This document shows, piece by piece, positions 1 to 8,954 of a stretch of 64,000 nt of DNA; the first letter of the stretch is position 1; the number at the start of each line of letters is the position of its first letter. The stretch is from Sphingobacterium sp. SRCM116780 (GTDB taxonomy: Bacteria > Bacteroidota > Bacteroidia > Sphingobacteriales > Sphingobacteriaceae), in assembly GCF_021442025.1 (NCBI RefSeq), contig NZ_CP090446.1, positions 3,162,001-3,226,000 on the forward strand, in the 5' to 3' direction. The notes beneath the pieces were generated by a model, which searched no databases, was not told where the DNA came from, and saw nothing but the letters and a program-made list of their open reading frames with translations. The translations under genes were made by a program, and so were the position numbers.

Positions 1-172
1 TGAATTTCCAGGGCATATCGCCTGTAGCTCTTTGTCAAAATCGGAAATCGTCATACCTATTTATCAACAAGATTCCATCGTCGGTATCTTGGATGTGGAT
101 AGTGCAGAACTGAATGCTTTTGATGAAATTGATGAAAAATATTTAACTGAAATTGTTAGTTTACTCTCTTAA
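1..172 (+). CDS. Free methionine-(R)-sulfoxide reductase, C-terminal part (GAF domain)
   Basis: The 5' end lies outside the window. The readable frame starts at base 2 and gives the last 56 residues. They contain the HIACSSLSKSEIVIP stretch, which matches the active-site region of fRMsr enzymes (GAF fold, E. coli MsrC/YebR), where the Cys after HIA is one of the redox cysteines. The family reduces free methionine-R-sulfoxide in the cytoplasm using thioredoxin. The following GILDVDS segment is the usual GAF C-terminal strand. The stop codon overlaps the stop of the convergent WD40 gene within a shared TTAA. Family assignment is good; the missing N-terminus prevents checking the other cysteines. 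Confidence 0.8.
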   Translation, partial: EFPGHIACSSLSKSEIVIPIYQQDSIVGILDVDSAELNAFDEIDEKYLTEIVSLLS

Positions 173-1089
173 GGAAGCTTCATTTCCCATATCTTAATCA
201 GTTTATCATCTCCTGCGGTTAAGAAGTACTTGCCTTCTGCCAACCATATCCCGGTGTTAATGGATAAGGTATGTGAATCGTAGAATTTATCCCGACTTAC
301 TGCTTTCAATAACGAGTAGGTATTGTCTTCCCAAATTTTGAATGACTTATCGCGGCTTACGGTAGCCATTATGGGATAAATGGGATGCGGATAAATACCA
401 TATACGGTAAACATATGTGGCGTGAAGGTATGCTGTTCTTTCAATGATGCTACATCCGATATTTTGAAGGCTGCATCTCTTGCTCCACTAAAAACCAAAC
501 GATCATCTTTAGAGAAGACCAGACTTGTAATGGGCATGGTATGTTTTTGATTTGCCAATAAAAAATGGTAGTCTTCGGCAGAGAATAGAAATAGATCTCC
601 ATTTTTATCTCCAAATACAATGTTCTTTTGATCATGAGATAAGGCAACAGTACGGATCGTATTGGATGAAATAGCGAATTCATGTACTTTTTCATACGAT
701 GTCAACGACCAAACGCTCGCGATGCCGTCCTCTCCTACAGCGACAAGTTCTTTTTTATTAGGGATCGTTTGCAAAGCAAAAACAGCTTTGTTGGAGACAT
801 GCAAGTTGGCGATCAGTTTTTGATTTTCAACATCGACAATCATCACTTTTCCTTCACGCAGTGCGATCGCTAAATAAGGTGTGTTAGGTATTAAATGTAA
901 GGCATAGATAGATGAACTGACTGCACAAAGAATGCGTTTGAATCCCTTCTTTTCTAAATCCCATTCTACGACACCTTTATCATTGCCTCCTGAGAAGAAG
1001 GTATTGGAAAAATAGCCATTTTCCAATGCAAAAATTGGGTTCTGATGCCCATTTAAAGTTGCTGCTAATTCGATCTCAAATTTATCCAT
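169..1089 (-). CDS. WD40 repeat protein
   Basis: A 306-residue protein with about seven WD40-type blades, each ending in a strand such as GVVEWDLEK, KVMIVDVEN, IASVWSL, AAFKISDV, SFKIWED or LIKIWEMK. Seven blades fit one closed beta-propeller, so this is a stand-alone scaffold domain with no enzymatic module. No signal peptide is visible, so it is probably cytoplasmic. Small WD40 proteins of this kind are common in Sphingobacteriaceae, but I know of no assigned role. It is transcribed alone, convergent with the fRMsr gene, and ends in a stop codon shared within TTAA. Its start lies 18 bases below a promoter element. Confidence 0.85.
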   Translation of the reverse strand: MDKFEIELAATLNGHQNPIFALENGYFSNTFFSGGNDKGVVEWDLEKKGFKRILCAVSSSIYALHLIPNTPYLAIALREGKVMIVDVENQKLIANLHVSNKAVFALQTIPNKKELVAVGEDGIASVWSLTSYEKVHEFAISSNTIRTVALSHDQKNIVFGDKNGDLFLFSAEDYHFLLANQKHTMPITSLVFSKDDRLVFSGARDAAFKISDVASLKEQHTFTPHMFTVYGIYPHPIYPIMATVSRDKSFKIWEDNTYSLLKAVSRDKFYDSHTLSINTGIWLAEGKYFLTAGDDKLIKIWEMKLP

Positions 1090-1106
1090 AAAAAAATTGC
1101 CGTATA

Positions 1107-1114
1107 CAAATATA
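1107..1114 (-). promoter_or_regulatory. Promoter -7 element of the WD40 gene
   Basis: The minus strand reads TATATTTG, an exact match to the Bacteroidota element TAnnTTTG. It lies 18 bases upstream of the WD40 start codon. I did not find a clear TTTG box at the -33 position, so the call rests on one element. Confidence 0.5.
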
Positions 1115-1156
1115 CAGCAATCTATTTTTATTGTGTCATCGAAAACTAAGGATATG

Positions 1157-1741
1157 TTATTGATGTCTACTTTCTAAATTTTTAGCGATCGTTTCTAAGG
1201 TGATTCCTTTTTCTCGCAAGAGTACCAATAAGTGGAAGAATAAATCTGATGTCTCATTGATAAAATCGTGCTCTGTTTCCGTCAATGCGGCAATGACCGT
1301 TTCAACAGCTTCTTCACCAACTTTCTGTGCTATTTTATTAATTCCTTTCGAACGAAGACGATTGACGTAAGATTCATCGGAAGGAAATTCGTAACGATGT
1401 TTAATGATACGCTCTAACTCCAATAGGAAATTTTGATTGTATGTGGTATTAAAACAGCTACGACTACCCGTATGACAAGTAGGGCCCGCTGGTTTAGCTT
1501 TAATCAATACGGTATCTTGATCACAATCGATATGTACACTCACCACGGTTAAAAAGTTTCCACTTTCTTCGCCTTTTGTCCACAATCGATTTTTACTTCT
1601 TGAGAAAAAAGTAACACGCTTTTCAGCTTGTGTTTTTTGCCATGCTTCTTCATTCATGTAGCCTAGCATCAACACTTCCAATGTTTGAGCGTCTTGCACA
1701 ATCACAGGAACAAGTCCGTCACTTTTTGAAAAATCTAACAT
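1157..1741 (-). CDS. hisIE: Bifunctional phosphoribosyl-AMP cyclohydrolase / phosphoribosyl-ATP pyrophosphatase
   Basis: Catalyses steps 2 and 3 of histidine synthesis: removal of pyrophosphate from PR-ATP (HisE) and ring opening of PR-AMP (HisI). The first ~105 residues are the HisI domain, with the metal-binding region HIDCDQD and the GPTCHTGSRSCF cysteine motif. The last ~85 residues are the helical HisE domain, with KVGEEAVETVIAA. The length of 194 matches fused HisIE proteins. It is the last gene of the his cluster and is separated from hisF by a 269-base gap filled with degenerate repeats. Confidence 0.95.
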   Translation of the reverse strand: MLDFSKSDGLVPVIVQDAQTLEVLMLGYMNEEAWQKTQAEKRVTFFSRSKNRLWTKGEESGNFLTVVSVHIDCDQDTVLIKAKPAGPTCHTGSRSCFNTTYNQNFLLELERIIKHRYEFPSDESYVNRLRSKGINKIAQKVGEEAVETVIAALTETEHDFINETSDLFFHLLVLLREKGITLETIAKNLESRHQ

Positions 1742-1748
1742 TTTTTAA

Positions 1749-2013
1749 TAGTATTTAGTAGCTAGTATTTAGTAGCTAGATTTGCTTGTGCAAGTCTACG
1801 ACTCAACCTATCTTTAGTATTTAGTAGTTAGTATTGAGTATTTAGATTTGCTTCTGCAAGCCTACGGCTCAACCTATTCTTTGTATTTAGTAATTATATC
1901 CTTAACTGGTTTAAGTATTCGCTCTTTCAGCGGTCACTTAAATCTAGAAAGGTTATCACTAGTAGTTAGTATTTAGCACTAGGTATTTAGCCTTACTTGT
2001 GCAAGCAAGTTTA
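1749..2013. repeat. Degenerate tandem repeats between hisF and hisIE
   Basis: Two adjacent copies of a ~66-bp unit occupy 1749-1814 and 1815-1881. Each begins with repeated AGTATTTAGTAG-type words, continues through GATTTGCTT(G/C)TGCAAG (a small CTTG/CAAG hairpin) and ends with CTCAACCTAT. A third partial, rearranged copy at about 1959-2011 contains the AGTATTTAG words and CTTGTGCAAG, and touches the hisF stop codon. Inside the unit TAGTATTTAGTAGC repeats with a 14-bp period. No coding potential is visible. Transcription of hisIE must pass through this stretch unless it has its own promoter. Confidence 0.75.
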
Positions 2014-2763
2014 ACGTACAACAATACCATTACTGCGTAATGTATTTTTTAATTCTGGGATCAATATTTCACCATAGTGGAATACAGAAGCTGCTAAAGC
2101 GGCATCCACATTACTTTGTTGAAATACATCAACAAAATGTTGTTGTTGACCAGCTCCTCCCGATGCGATCAACGGAATAGTAATGGAATCATTGATTTTT
2201 TTCAACAAGCCATTATCAAAACCATTCTTCGTTCCGTCATGATCCATCGATGTCAACAGAATTTCACCAGCTCCTCTTTCTTGTGCCTCTCTCACCCAGT
2301 CTTCTGTTTTTATTTCTGTTTGGATACGTCCTCCACTTAAATGAACAAAGTTTTGTCCGTCCAAATAGCGGGTATCTACAGCTACAACAACAAACTGAGT
2401 TCCAAATGCTGCAGCAAGATCATTGATCAATTGCGGATTACGTACCGCAGCTGAATTAATGGAAATTTTATCTGCTCCAGAGTTCAACAGAACTTCAGCG
2501 TCTTTCATTTCGTTAATACCACCACCTATTGTAAATGGAATATTCACTTCTCGGGCAACTGCTTTCACCAAGTCAATAGTCGTTTTACGGCCTTCATGTG
2601 TCGCAGCGATATCCAAAAAAACCAATTCATCAGCCCCTTGTTGGGAATATTGCCATGCCAATTCTACAGGATCTCCAGCATCACGTAAATCAACAAAGTT
2701 GACTCCTTTTACTGTTCGTCCGTCTTTGACATCTAGACAAGGAATTATCCGCTTTGCTAACAT
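2011..2763 (-). CDS. hisF: Imidazole glycerol phosphate synthase, cyclase subunit
   Basis: Forms IGP and AICAR from PRFAR with ammonia delivered by HisH. A single TIM barrel of 250 residues, the standard HisF length. The catalytic Asp11 is in [13 protein letters not shown] near the N-terminus and the second catalytic Asp is in VVVAVDTR on the fifth strand. Phosphate-binding loops TIGGGI and LIASGGAG are intact. Its start codon is two bases from the hisA stop, which implies translational coupling. It works as a heterodimer with the HisH encoded two genes upstream. Confidence 0.97.
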   Translation of the reverse strand: MLAKRIIPCLDVKDGRTVKGVNFVDLRDAGDPVELAWQYSQQGADELVFLDIAATHEGRKTTIDLVKAVAREVNIPFTIGGGINEMKDAEVLLNSGADKISINSAAVRNPQLINDLAAAFGTQFVVVAVDTRYLDGQNFVHLSGGRIQTEIKTEDWVREAQERGAGEILLTSMDHDGTKNGFDNGLLKKINDSITIPLIASGGAGQQQHFVDVFQQSNVDAALAASVFHYGEILIPELKNTLRSNGIVVR

Positions 2764-2765
2764 CC

Positions 2766-3518
2766 TTAAAAGCTAATTAAGGATTTTAAATTCCAGTCTT
2801 TAATTTCTTCAATAGAAACTCTATTTTCATAAATAGCTTTTCCAACAACAACAGATTCCATCGTACCTAATGCGTTTAGATTGCGAATATCGTCCATCGA
2901 GCTAATCCCTCCTGATCCGATTAATTTGATAATGGGTGAATGATCGAGCAGTTTCTTATATAAATCAACTCCTGCACCTCCTAATTTACCATCTTTACTA
3001 ATGTCAGTACATAAGAAACGGAAGAATCCTAAAGCAAGACATTTATCAATGTATTCAATTAATTTAATCGGTGACGATTCTAACCATCCGGAATACTTAA
3101 TCACTTCATCTAAAACATCAATAGCAATAATGATGTGATCAGCATATTTTACTTTGCCTTCATTCAAGCTGCTTAGTTCTTCTAAAAATGAAGGATTTGT
3201 GATGGCCTGTGTACCGACAATAACACGGTAAATACCTGCATCAACCAATTCTTTGACTTTCTCAATACTACGAACACCTCCACCGTATTGAATTTTCATC
3301 TCTGTTTTCTGAATGATATCAAATAAATATTCTTGATTGCTAAAATCTCCTTTTGCTCCATTCAAATCAATGATATGTACCAATTCTGTACCATTCGCAT
3401 GGTACTTCTCGATTTGCTCTTCTAAACTGATTTCATAAGAGGTCACATCGTTGTAGTTTCCTTCTCTCAAACGAACGACTTTCTTATCTAAAACGTCAAT
3501 AGCGGGTATAATATACAT
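2766..3518 (-). CDS. hisA: ProFAR isomerase (HisA)
   Basis: Isomerises ProFAR to PRFAR, the substrate of HisF/HisH. A 250-residue TIM barrel homologous to HisF. Catalytic Asp8 lies in IIPAIDVLD, and the second acid is in [10 protein letters not shown] on the fifth strand. The phosphate-binding segments YGGGVRS and LIGSGGISS are present. It sits between hisH (19 bases upstream) and hisF (2 bases downstream), the usual HAF order, so the three products are probably made together. Confidence 0.97.
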   Translation of the reverse strand: MYIIPAIDVLDKKVVRLREGNYNDVTSYEISLEEQIEKYHANGTELVHIIDLNGAKGDFSNQEYLFDIIQKTEMKIQYGGGVRSIEKVKELVDAGIYRVIVGTQAITNPSFLEELSSLNEGKVKYADHIIIAIDVLDEVIKYSGWLESSPIKLIEYIDKCLALGFFRFLCTDISKDGKLGGAGVDLYKKLLDHSPIIKLIGSGGISSMDDIRNLNALGTMESVVVGKAIYENRVSIEEIKDWNLKSLISF

Positions 3519-3537
3519 TGTAAAATATTTTATATTT

Positions 3538-4131
3538 CTAACTTAATTTTGAAAAATTCACTAATAATTGCTCGCCTGCTTTCCCTGATTTCTCGGGGTG
3601 AAATTGTACTCCATAGACATTCCCTTTGCTGATGGCAGCCGAAAATTGTACTCCATAAGTACAGCTTGCTGCTGTGTATTCCTCATCATATTCAATGAAA
3701 TAGGAGTGCACAAAGTAAAAATAAGCATTATCTTCTATATTGCTGAATAATGGATTGTCATTTCTGATCGAAATGCTGTTCCAACCCATATGTGGAACCT
3801 TCTCTTTAATTTTTTGATCAAAATGAAGTGTTTTTAATGGGATAATAGCTAATAAATCTGCCTGTCCTTCTTCTGAAAAATCAGTCAACAATTGCATCCC
3901 CACACAAATCCCTAATACAGGTTTTTGAATGGTATGAATACATTCTGCCAATCCAGAAGCGCGTAGTTTTTCCATAGCAGCTCCTGCATGTCCAACACCT
4001 GGTATGATAATCCGGTCATATTGATCGATATCTTTTACTTTGTTGACCATCCCATAGGTAAGTCCAACACGATCCAAAGCTGCCGTCAATGAAAAAATAT
4101 TGCCAGCTCCGTAATTTATAATTCCTATCAT
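3538..4131 (-). CDS. hisH: Imidazole glycerol phosphate synthase, glutamine amidotransferase subunit
   Basis: Hydrolyses glutamine and channels ammonia to HisF. A class I amidotransferase of 197 residues with the full triad: nucleophile Cys76 in LGICVGMQ, and His178 and Glu180 in QFHPEKSG. The N-terminal INYGAGN and PGVGHAG (oxyanion-hole region) are as in other HisH proteins. It is preceded by a 132-base gap of degenerate inverted repeats that separates it from hisB. Confidence 0.97.
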   Translation of the reverse strand: MIGIINYGAGNIFSLTAALDRVGLTYGMVNKVKDIDQYDRIIIPGVGHAGAAMEKLRASGLAECIHTIQKPVLGICVGMQLLTDFSEEGQADLLAIIPLKTLHFDQKIKEKVPHMGWNSISIRNDNPLFSNIEDNAYFYFVHSYFIEYDEEYTAASCTYGVQFSAAISKGNVYGVQFHPEKSGKAGEQLLVNFSKLS

Positions 4132-4139
4132 ATTTTTTT

Positions 4140-4266
4140 AGATATGAGATATCAGATTTGAGATATTAGACATGAGAGACTTGATTTTCTTATCTGCTTC
4201 TATCTACAAAATAGTAAACTATACACAGTCTCCAATCTCAAATCTATTGTCTCAAATCTAATTCTA
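4140..4266. repeat. Inverted arrays of AGATTTGAGATAT-like words between hisB and hisH
   Basis: The left half (4140-4180) is a run of overlapping words such as GATATGAGATATC, AGATTTGAGATAT and GACATGAGAGAC. The right half (4228-4266) carries the same vocabulary on the other strand, for example CCAATCTCAAATC and TCTCAAATCTAATTC. The two halves can pair imperfectly across about 47 bases. The right array runs into the hisB stop codon at 4264-4266. No coding potential is visible. Confidence 0.7.
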
Positions 4267-5403
4267 CAAAACCCCTTTCGTACTTGGCAGTTGCATATTA
4301 TCCGCGTCCCGACGAACCGCCTTTTTTATTGATTTTGCGAATGCCTTAAATATTGCTTCTATTTTATGATGTTCATTGTCGCCTTCGGCTTTAATATTCA
4401 AGTTCGATTTTGAAGCATCAGAGAATGACTTAAAGAAATGGAAGAACATTTCTGTTGGCATATCACCAATTTTCTCCCGTTTAAATTCTGCATCCCAAAC
4501 GATCCAATTACGACCTCCAAAATCCAAAGCTACTTGCGCTAAACAATCGTCCATTGGCAATGTATAGGAATAACGTTCAATACCGCGTTTATCTCCTAAC
4601 ACTTTTAAAAACACTTCTCCTAAAGCGATACCTGTATCTTCAATCGTATGATGTTCGTCGATATGTAAATCTCCTTTTGCCTTCACCGTCAAATCAATTG
4701 CGCCATGACGTGCAATCTGATCTAACATATGATCAAAAAATGGCAATCCTGTATCAATATCAGCTTTCCCAGATCCATCCAAATTTAATTTGATATAGAT
4801 ATCCGTTTCATTTGTTTTCCGATGATGTTCTCCTGTACGCGTTCCCAATTTTAAAAACTCATAAATGGATTTCCAATCGGAGGTTTCTAGCGCAATGGTT
4901 TCTGGATCTATTTGTACATTTTCTAATACGCCCAAATCATCATTGTTTCGCAACCAGATGGCTTTGGCACCTAAATTTTGTGCTAATTTTACATCATTGA
5001 CACGATCTCCGATAACAAAAGATTGTGCTAAATTATATGTTGAAGGATCAAAATAATCCAACAGCATACCGATACCTGGTTTACGTGTTGCCGCATTTTC
5101 ATGCGGAAATGTACGATCAATATGTTCTTGAGAAAAAACAACGCCTTCAGCAGCAAACGTGTCGATAATAAATTGATGGACTGGCCAAAAGTTGGCTTCT
5201 GGATGAGCATCTGTTCCCAATCCGTCTTGGTTAGATACTAATACCAGATCGAAATCTAATTCTTTCGCAATACGTGGCAGATATTGTAATGCTGCAGGGT
5301 AAAACTTCAACTTCGCAAAAGAATCAATTTGTTGATCTTCTGGTTCCAAAATTAAAGTACCATCGCGGTCGATGAATAATACACGTTTAAGCTGATTAGG
5401 CAT
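4264..5403 (-). CDS. hisB: Bifunctional histidinol-phosphatase / imidazoleglycerol-phosphate dehydratase
   Basis: Catalyses dehydration of IGP and dephosphorylation of histidinol phosphate. The N-terminal ~180 residues form a HAD-type phosphatase, with catalytic Asp12 and Asp14 in FIDRDGTLI and a later [10 protein letters not shown] loop. The C-terminal ~190 residues form the dehydratase, with [13 protein letters not shown] and the manganese-binding DEHHTIED and NEHHKIEA motifs. At 379 residues it is a little longer than the 355-residue E. coli fusion. hisC lies four bases upstream, so the two are coupled. Confidence 0.97.
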   Translation of the reverse strand: MPNQLKRVLFIDRDGTLILEPEDQQIDSFAKLKFYPAALQYLPRIAKELDFDLVLVSNQDGLGTDAHPEANFWPVHQFIIDTFAAEGVVFSQEHIDRTFPHENAATRKPGIGMLLDYFDPSTYNLAQSFVIGDRVNDVKLAQNLGAKAIWLRNNDDLGVLENVQIDPETIALETSDWKSIYEFLKLGTRTGEHHRKTNETDIYIKLNLDGSGKADIDTGLPFFDHMLDQIARHGAIDLTVKAKGDLHIDEHHTIEDTGIALGEVFLKVLGDKRGIERYSYTLPMDDCLAQVALDFGGRNWIVWDAEFKREKIGDMPTEMFFHFFKSFSDASKSNLNIKAEGDNEHHKIEAIFKAFAKSIKKAVRRDADNMQLPSTKGVL

Positions 5404-5407
5404 TTTT

Positions 5408-6466
5408 TTAGCTATTGATTGTTGTTAATTTTTCTAATAATAATTGATTCTCTTGTGGAGTACCAACTGTAATACGCAGACATCCTTCACATAATTCTAC
5501 TTTAGAACGATCCCGTACGATAATACCATTTCCAACTAAGTATTCGTAAACTCCTCGTGGATCATTCATTTTCACAAGGATAAAGTTTGCATCAGAAGGT
5601 GTAATATGTTGAACCATTTCCAATTTATCCAATTCTTGCACTAACTTTTCACGTTCTTCAACGGTTTGTTTAATCCATGAGTTGACTTGATCAATATTTT
5701 CCAAGGCTTCCAATACGATGTCTTGTGTTGCTTGATTGATATTGTAAGGTGGTTTTATTTTGTTGAAGACGGCGATAATTTCAGTACTGGCAAAAGCCAT
5801 TCCTAAACGTAAAGCGGCTAATCCCCATGCTTTAGAAAGCGTTTGTAAAACAACCAAGTTTGGATATTCAACCAATTCATGTGTGAATGATTTAGTTTGC
5901 GAAAAATTAATATACGCCTCATCCACAACGACCAAACCCTCAAAGTTATTTAAGATCGTCTCAATATCTTGACGATTGATACTATTGCCTGTCGGATTAT
6001 TTGGTGAACAGATAAAAATCAATTTGGTATGTTCATCAATTGCATCTGCAATAGCAGGTAGATCCAATTGATAAGTTGCTGTTAAATTTACCTTCCGATA
6101 GGCAACATCATTAATATTTGCTGACACTTCGTACATACCATAAGTAGGCGGTACTAATACCACGTTATCTACTCCTGGGCGACAAAATGCACGGAATAAA
6201 ATATCAATGGCTTCATCACTTCCATTACCTAAGAATATATTTGCTGCTGGAACACCTTTAATCTGCGAAAGTTTATGTTTAACTTGATGTTGAAGAGGAT
6301 CTGGGTATCGGTTGTAATTATGCGCTAAAGGAGAGCCAAAAGCGTTTTCATTTGCATCTATTAAAACTGATGCTTCCCCTTTGAATTCATCTCTTGCAGA
6401 AGAATAAGGTACGAGATTTTGAATGTTTGCTCGTAATAATTTCGTTAAGTTGAATGGAGTGTCCAT
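5408..6466 (-). CDS. hisC: Histidinol-phosphate aminotransferase
   Basis: A PLP-dependent fold-type I aminotransferase of 352 residues that converts imidazole acetol phosphate to histidinol phosphate. The PLP lysine is in [15 protein letters not shown] near residue 211. The upstream CSPNNPTGN and VVDEAYINF segments are typical of HisC. It is the first gene of the cluster and lies below a well-formed promoter. hisG and hisD, which often precede hisC in related genomes, are not present; the next gene upstream is rnz. Confidence 0.96.
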   Translation of the reverse strand: MDTPFNLTKLLRANIQNLVPYSSARDEFKGEASVLIDANENAFGSPLAHNYNRYPDPLQHQVKHKLSQIKGVPAANIFLGNGSDEAIDILFRAFCRPGVDNVVLVPPTYGMYEVSANINDVAYRKVNLTATYQLDLPAIADAIDEHTKLIFICSPNNPTGNSINRQDIETILNNFEGLVVVDEAYINFSQTKSFTHELVEYPNLVVLQTLSKAWGLAALRLGMAFASTEIIAVFNKIKPPYNINQATQDIVLEALENIDQVNSWIKQTVEEREKLVQELDKLEMVQHITPSDANFILVKMNDPRGVYEYLVGNGIIVRDRSKVELCEGCLRITVGTPQENQLLLEKLTTINS

Positions 6467-6537
6467 TAATTTGTTAAATTTTAAAGCGTAAACTTAGATA
6501 AATTTGCTTAGATACACAATATAATTGCCTATATGAG

Positions 6538-6568
6538 CAAATTTATTCGTTATCCTACTATTTAACAA
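6538..6568 (-). promoter_or_regulatory. Promoter of the his cluster
   Basis: On the minus strand a TTG box (6566-6568) and TAAATTTG (6538-6545, exact TAnnTTTG) are separated by 20 bases, the expected spacing for the Bacteroidota primary sigma factor. Transcription would start near 6530, leaving a leader of about 65 bases before hisC. No His-rich leader peptide is visible in it. Confidence 0.65.
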
Positions 6569-6647
6569 GTACTCTTGGGTGCTTCGTTAGTATCGTTCTC
6601 TCCCCTATCTCTAAGTTTTTTTATAGCGAGAAAATTTACAAAAAATC

Positions 6648-7559
6648 TTAAACGGTATACCATTTTCCTTCCTGAGACAACATGGAATGCTGAAAAACGG
6701 ATTGCGCTTCTGCTAACAGCGGTTGTAAATCTTTATATCGAGCAGAATAATGTCCTAATAATAGCTTTCCTACTGCTGTTTCTTTTGCAATTTCAGCTGC
6801 TTCTAAAGAAGTCGTGTGAAATGTTTCTTTTGCTCGATCAACCATATCATGCAGGAAAGTAGATTCGTGATATAGCAGAGTCGCCTGTTGAATGTAAGGC
6901 AGGTAAGATGCTGTTCGAATGGTGTCTGAACAGTAGGCATAGCTCCTAGATAACGGAGCTGGCAATGTAAAGTCTGCGGCTTTGAAAACACGTCCATCAT
7001 CAGCGATATAATCCATTCCTTTTTTAAGCACCTGATAATACGCTACCGGAATGTTTTCTTTTTCCACTTCATCCATTAATAAGGTTCGTGCTCGCTGTCC
7101 TTCATCAAATCGGAATCCAGTACAAGGAATACGGTGTGTCAGTGGAAAAGTGCTGACTTTGAGTGTTCTGTTTTCAAAGATAACTTCTGGACGTTCTGCC
7201 GAAGTTTCGTGAAAGATTAAGTTATATCGAAGCATAGTCTCCGAATATTTAAACTGAACAGCTAATATTTCATCCAAACCTATTGGCCCATAGAGATGTA
7301 AATCGCTTTTGCGTCCAATTAAATGCATGGAGGACAATAACCCGATTAAACCAAGATAGTGGTCTCCATGCAAATGACTAATAAAAATATGACTGATTTT
7401 ATTACTTTTAATCCCATAGCGGTTCAATTGCATCTGGGTGCCTTCGCCACAATCAATTAAAAACAATTGTTCATTGAAGTTCAATACTTGACTTGTGGGA
7501 TGTCTATCGTACATAGGGGTTGCTGAACTATTCCCTAAAATCAAAACTTCAAAACGCAT
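6648..7559 (-). CDS. rnz: Ribonuclease Z (tRNA 3'-processing endonuclease)
   Basis: Cleaves the 3' trailer of tRNA precursors, which matters here because two of the four tRNA-Asp genes in the window lack an encoded CCA. A 303-residue metallo-beta-lactamase-fold protein, the usual short tRNase Z length. The zinc motif HLHGDH gives His62, His64, Asp66 and His67. Further metal ligands are in the YCSDT and LLGHYSARY segments. Its start is one base below the stop of the STAS gene, so it is probably the last gene of the phoH-purC-STAS-rnz unit. Confidence 0.95.
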   Translation of the reverse strand: MRFEVLILGNSSATPMYDRHPTSQVLNFNEQLFLIDCGEGTQMQLNRYGIKSNKISHIFISHLHGDHYLGLIGLLSSMHLIGRKSDLHLYGPIGLDEILAVQFKYSETMLRYNLIFHETSAERPEVIFENRTLKVSTFPLTHRIPCTGFRFDEGQRARTLLMDEVEKENIPVAYYQVLKKGMDYIADDGRVFKAADFTLPAPLSRSYAYCSDTIRTASYLPYIQQATLLYHESTFLHDMVDRAKETFHTTSLEAAEIAKETAVGKLLLGHYSARYKDLQPLLAEAQSVFQHSMLSQEGKWYTV

Positions 7560-7560
7560 A

Positions 7561-7941
7561 TTATTTCTCTTTTTCCCCTCTATAATCCATTTCTATTTCA
7601 TGTGCAAAAACTATATCTTCAGCATCTTTAATCGAATTCACAATGGTGAAATTGGTATGGAAATGAGACATTTCGATTACCTCTAGAACATCTGAATCTA
7701 TATTTGCTAAAATAAAAAGTCCTCCACTAGCATCACAAAGGCGGTTGGCCAGTATCGCTAAACGAAGACAGCTTTCATCTATCTTACGCACATTGGAAAG
7801 ATCTAAAATAATATTACGTTGACCAACCGTGTTTCTCAACAGAAATTCACCTTTCAGTTTAGCCGCCTTTTCTGCATCCAAAGTATCAGAAAGAGGTTCT
7901 ATCACAATATAGCGGTCATGTTTATCAATCGTATATTTCAT
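7561..7941 (-). CDS. STAS-domain protein (anti-sigma factor antagonist-like)
   Basis: A 126-residue single STAS domain. The KIDESCLRL segment places Ser57 at the position of the phosphorylated serine of SpoIIAA, so phosphorylation by an HPK/RsbW-type kinase is possible. No such kinase or sigma factor is encoded next to it. It is wedged between purC (16 bases upstream) and rnz (one base downstream), which suggests co-expression. Known STAS antagonists bind and neutralise an anti-sigma kinase; here the partner is unknown. The fold is confident, the role is inference. Confidence 0.85.
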   Translation of the reverse strand: MKYTIDKHDRYIVIEPLSDTLDAEKAAKLKGEFLLRNTVGQRNIILDLSNVRKIDESCLRLAILANRLCDASGGLFILANIDSDVLEVIEMSHFHTNFTIVNSIKDAEDIVFAHEIEMDYRGEKEK

Positions 7942-7957
7942 AAATCAGGTCTTTCAA

Positions 7958-8908
7958 TTAATATTTTAGTTCTTTTAAAGCAGTCGATACGTTGCGTTCT
8001 ACACGGGCCAAAACATCTTCTTGATTTGGATAAACAAATTCTTCACCGACAATATGCTCATAAAGTTCGATATATCGTTCAGAAATCGATTTTATTATTT
8101 CATCGGTCATTTCTGGAACTTGTTGTCCATCCTTTCCTTGAAATCCATTTTCAATTAACCATTTACGAACAAATTCTTTCGAAAGCTGTTTTTGCGGTTC
8201 ATCATTCGCTTGACGTTCTTCATATCCTTCCGCATAAAAATATCGCGAAGAATCTGGCGTATGAATTTCATCAATTAAAACAATTTTACCGTCTTTCTTT
8301 CCGAATTCATATTTCGTATCCACTAAAATCAACCCTCTTTCGGCAGCGATTTCTGTTCCGCGTTGGAATAATGCTTTTGTATATTTTTCCAATTGTACAT
8401 AATCCTCTTCACTTACGATACCTTTTGCCAAGATAGCTGCTCTTGAAATATCTTCATCGTGCCCTACTGCTGCTTTTGTCGTCGGTGTAATGATGGGTTC
8501 TGGTAATTTTGCGTTTTCTTTTAAACCATCAGGCATTGCTTCTCCACAAACCTCACGTTTACCAATACTATATTCTCTCCATGCATGACCTGATAAATAA
8601 CCGCGAATCACCATTTCTACTTTAAATGGTTCACACATCATTCCTATTGTTACGCTTGGATCTGGAACAGAAACAACCCAGTTTGGTAAGATATCCTCGG
8701 TTGCTTTCAGAAATTTAGCAGCAATCTGATTCAAAACTTGTCCTTTATAAGGGATAGGTCTTGGTAAAACCACATCAAATGCTGAAATACGATCGGATGC
8801 GACCATGGCTAAATATTCATTTGCAATGGTATATACATCACGTACTTTACCCCTATAAAAAGCGGTTTGATTTTCGAAATTAAAATTTGTTTCTTGTATT
8901 GCGTTCAT
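7958..8908 (-). CDS. purC: Phosphoribosylaminoimidazole-succinocarboxamide synthase (SAICAR synthetase)
   Basis: Joins aspartate to CAIR in purine synthesis, using ATP. A 316-residue protein of the longer SAICAR synthetase group found in Bacteroidota and yeast. The N-terminus has the [13 protein letters not shown]-site motif, followed by [12 protein letters not shown] and the [14 protein letters not shown] substrate loop. [10 protein letters not shown] and [12 protein letters not shown] complete the active site. It follows the phoH-like gene by 46 bases on the same strand. Confidence 0.97.
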   Translation of the reverse strand: MNAIQETNFNFENQTAFYRGKVRDVYTIANEYLAMVASDRISAFDVVLPRPIPYKGQVLNQIAAKFLKATEDILPNWVVSVPDPSVTIGMMCEPFKVEMVIRGYLSGHAWREYSIGKREVCGEAMPDGLKENAKLPEPIITPTTKAAVGHDEDISRAAILAKGIVSEEDYVQLEKYTKALFQRGTEIAAERGLILVDTKYEFGKKDGKIVLIDEIHTPDSSRYFYAEGYEERQANDEPQKQLSKEFVRKWLIENGFQGKDGQQVPEMTDEIIKSISERYIELYEHIVGEEFVYPNQEDVLARVERNVSTALKELKY

Positions 8909-8954
8909 ATCATGAGTGGGTAGCTTCTCACTACCTCAATTTTATTATTTACGA

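Noticed and set aside
6575..6862. A 95-residue open frame on the plus strand before and over rnz
   Set aside because: It lies mostly opposite the conserved rnz coding region and covers the his promoter region.
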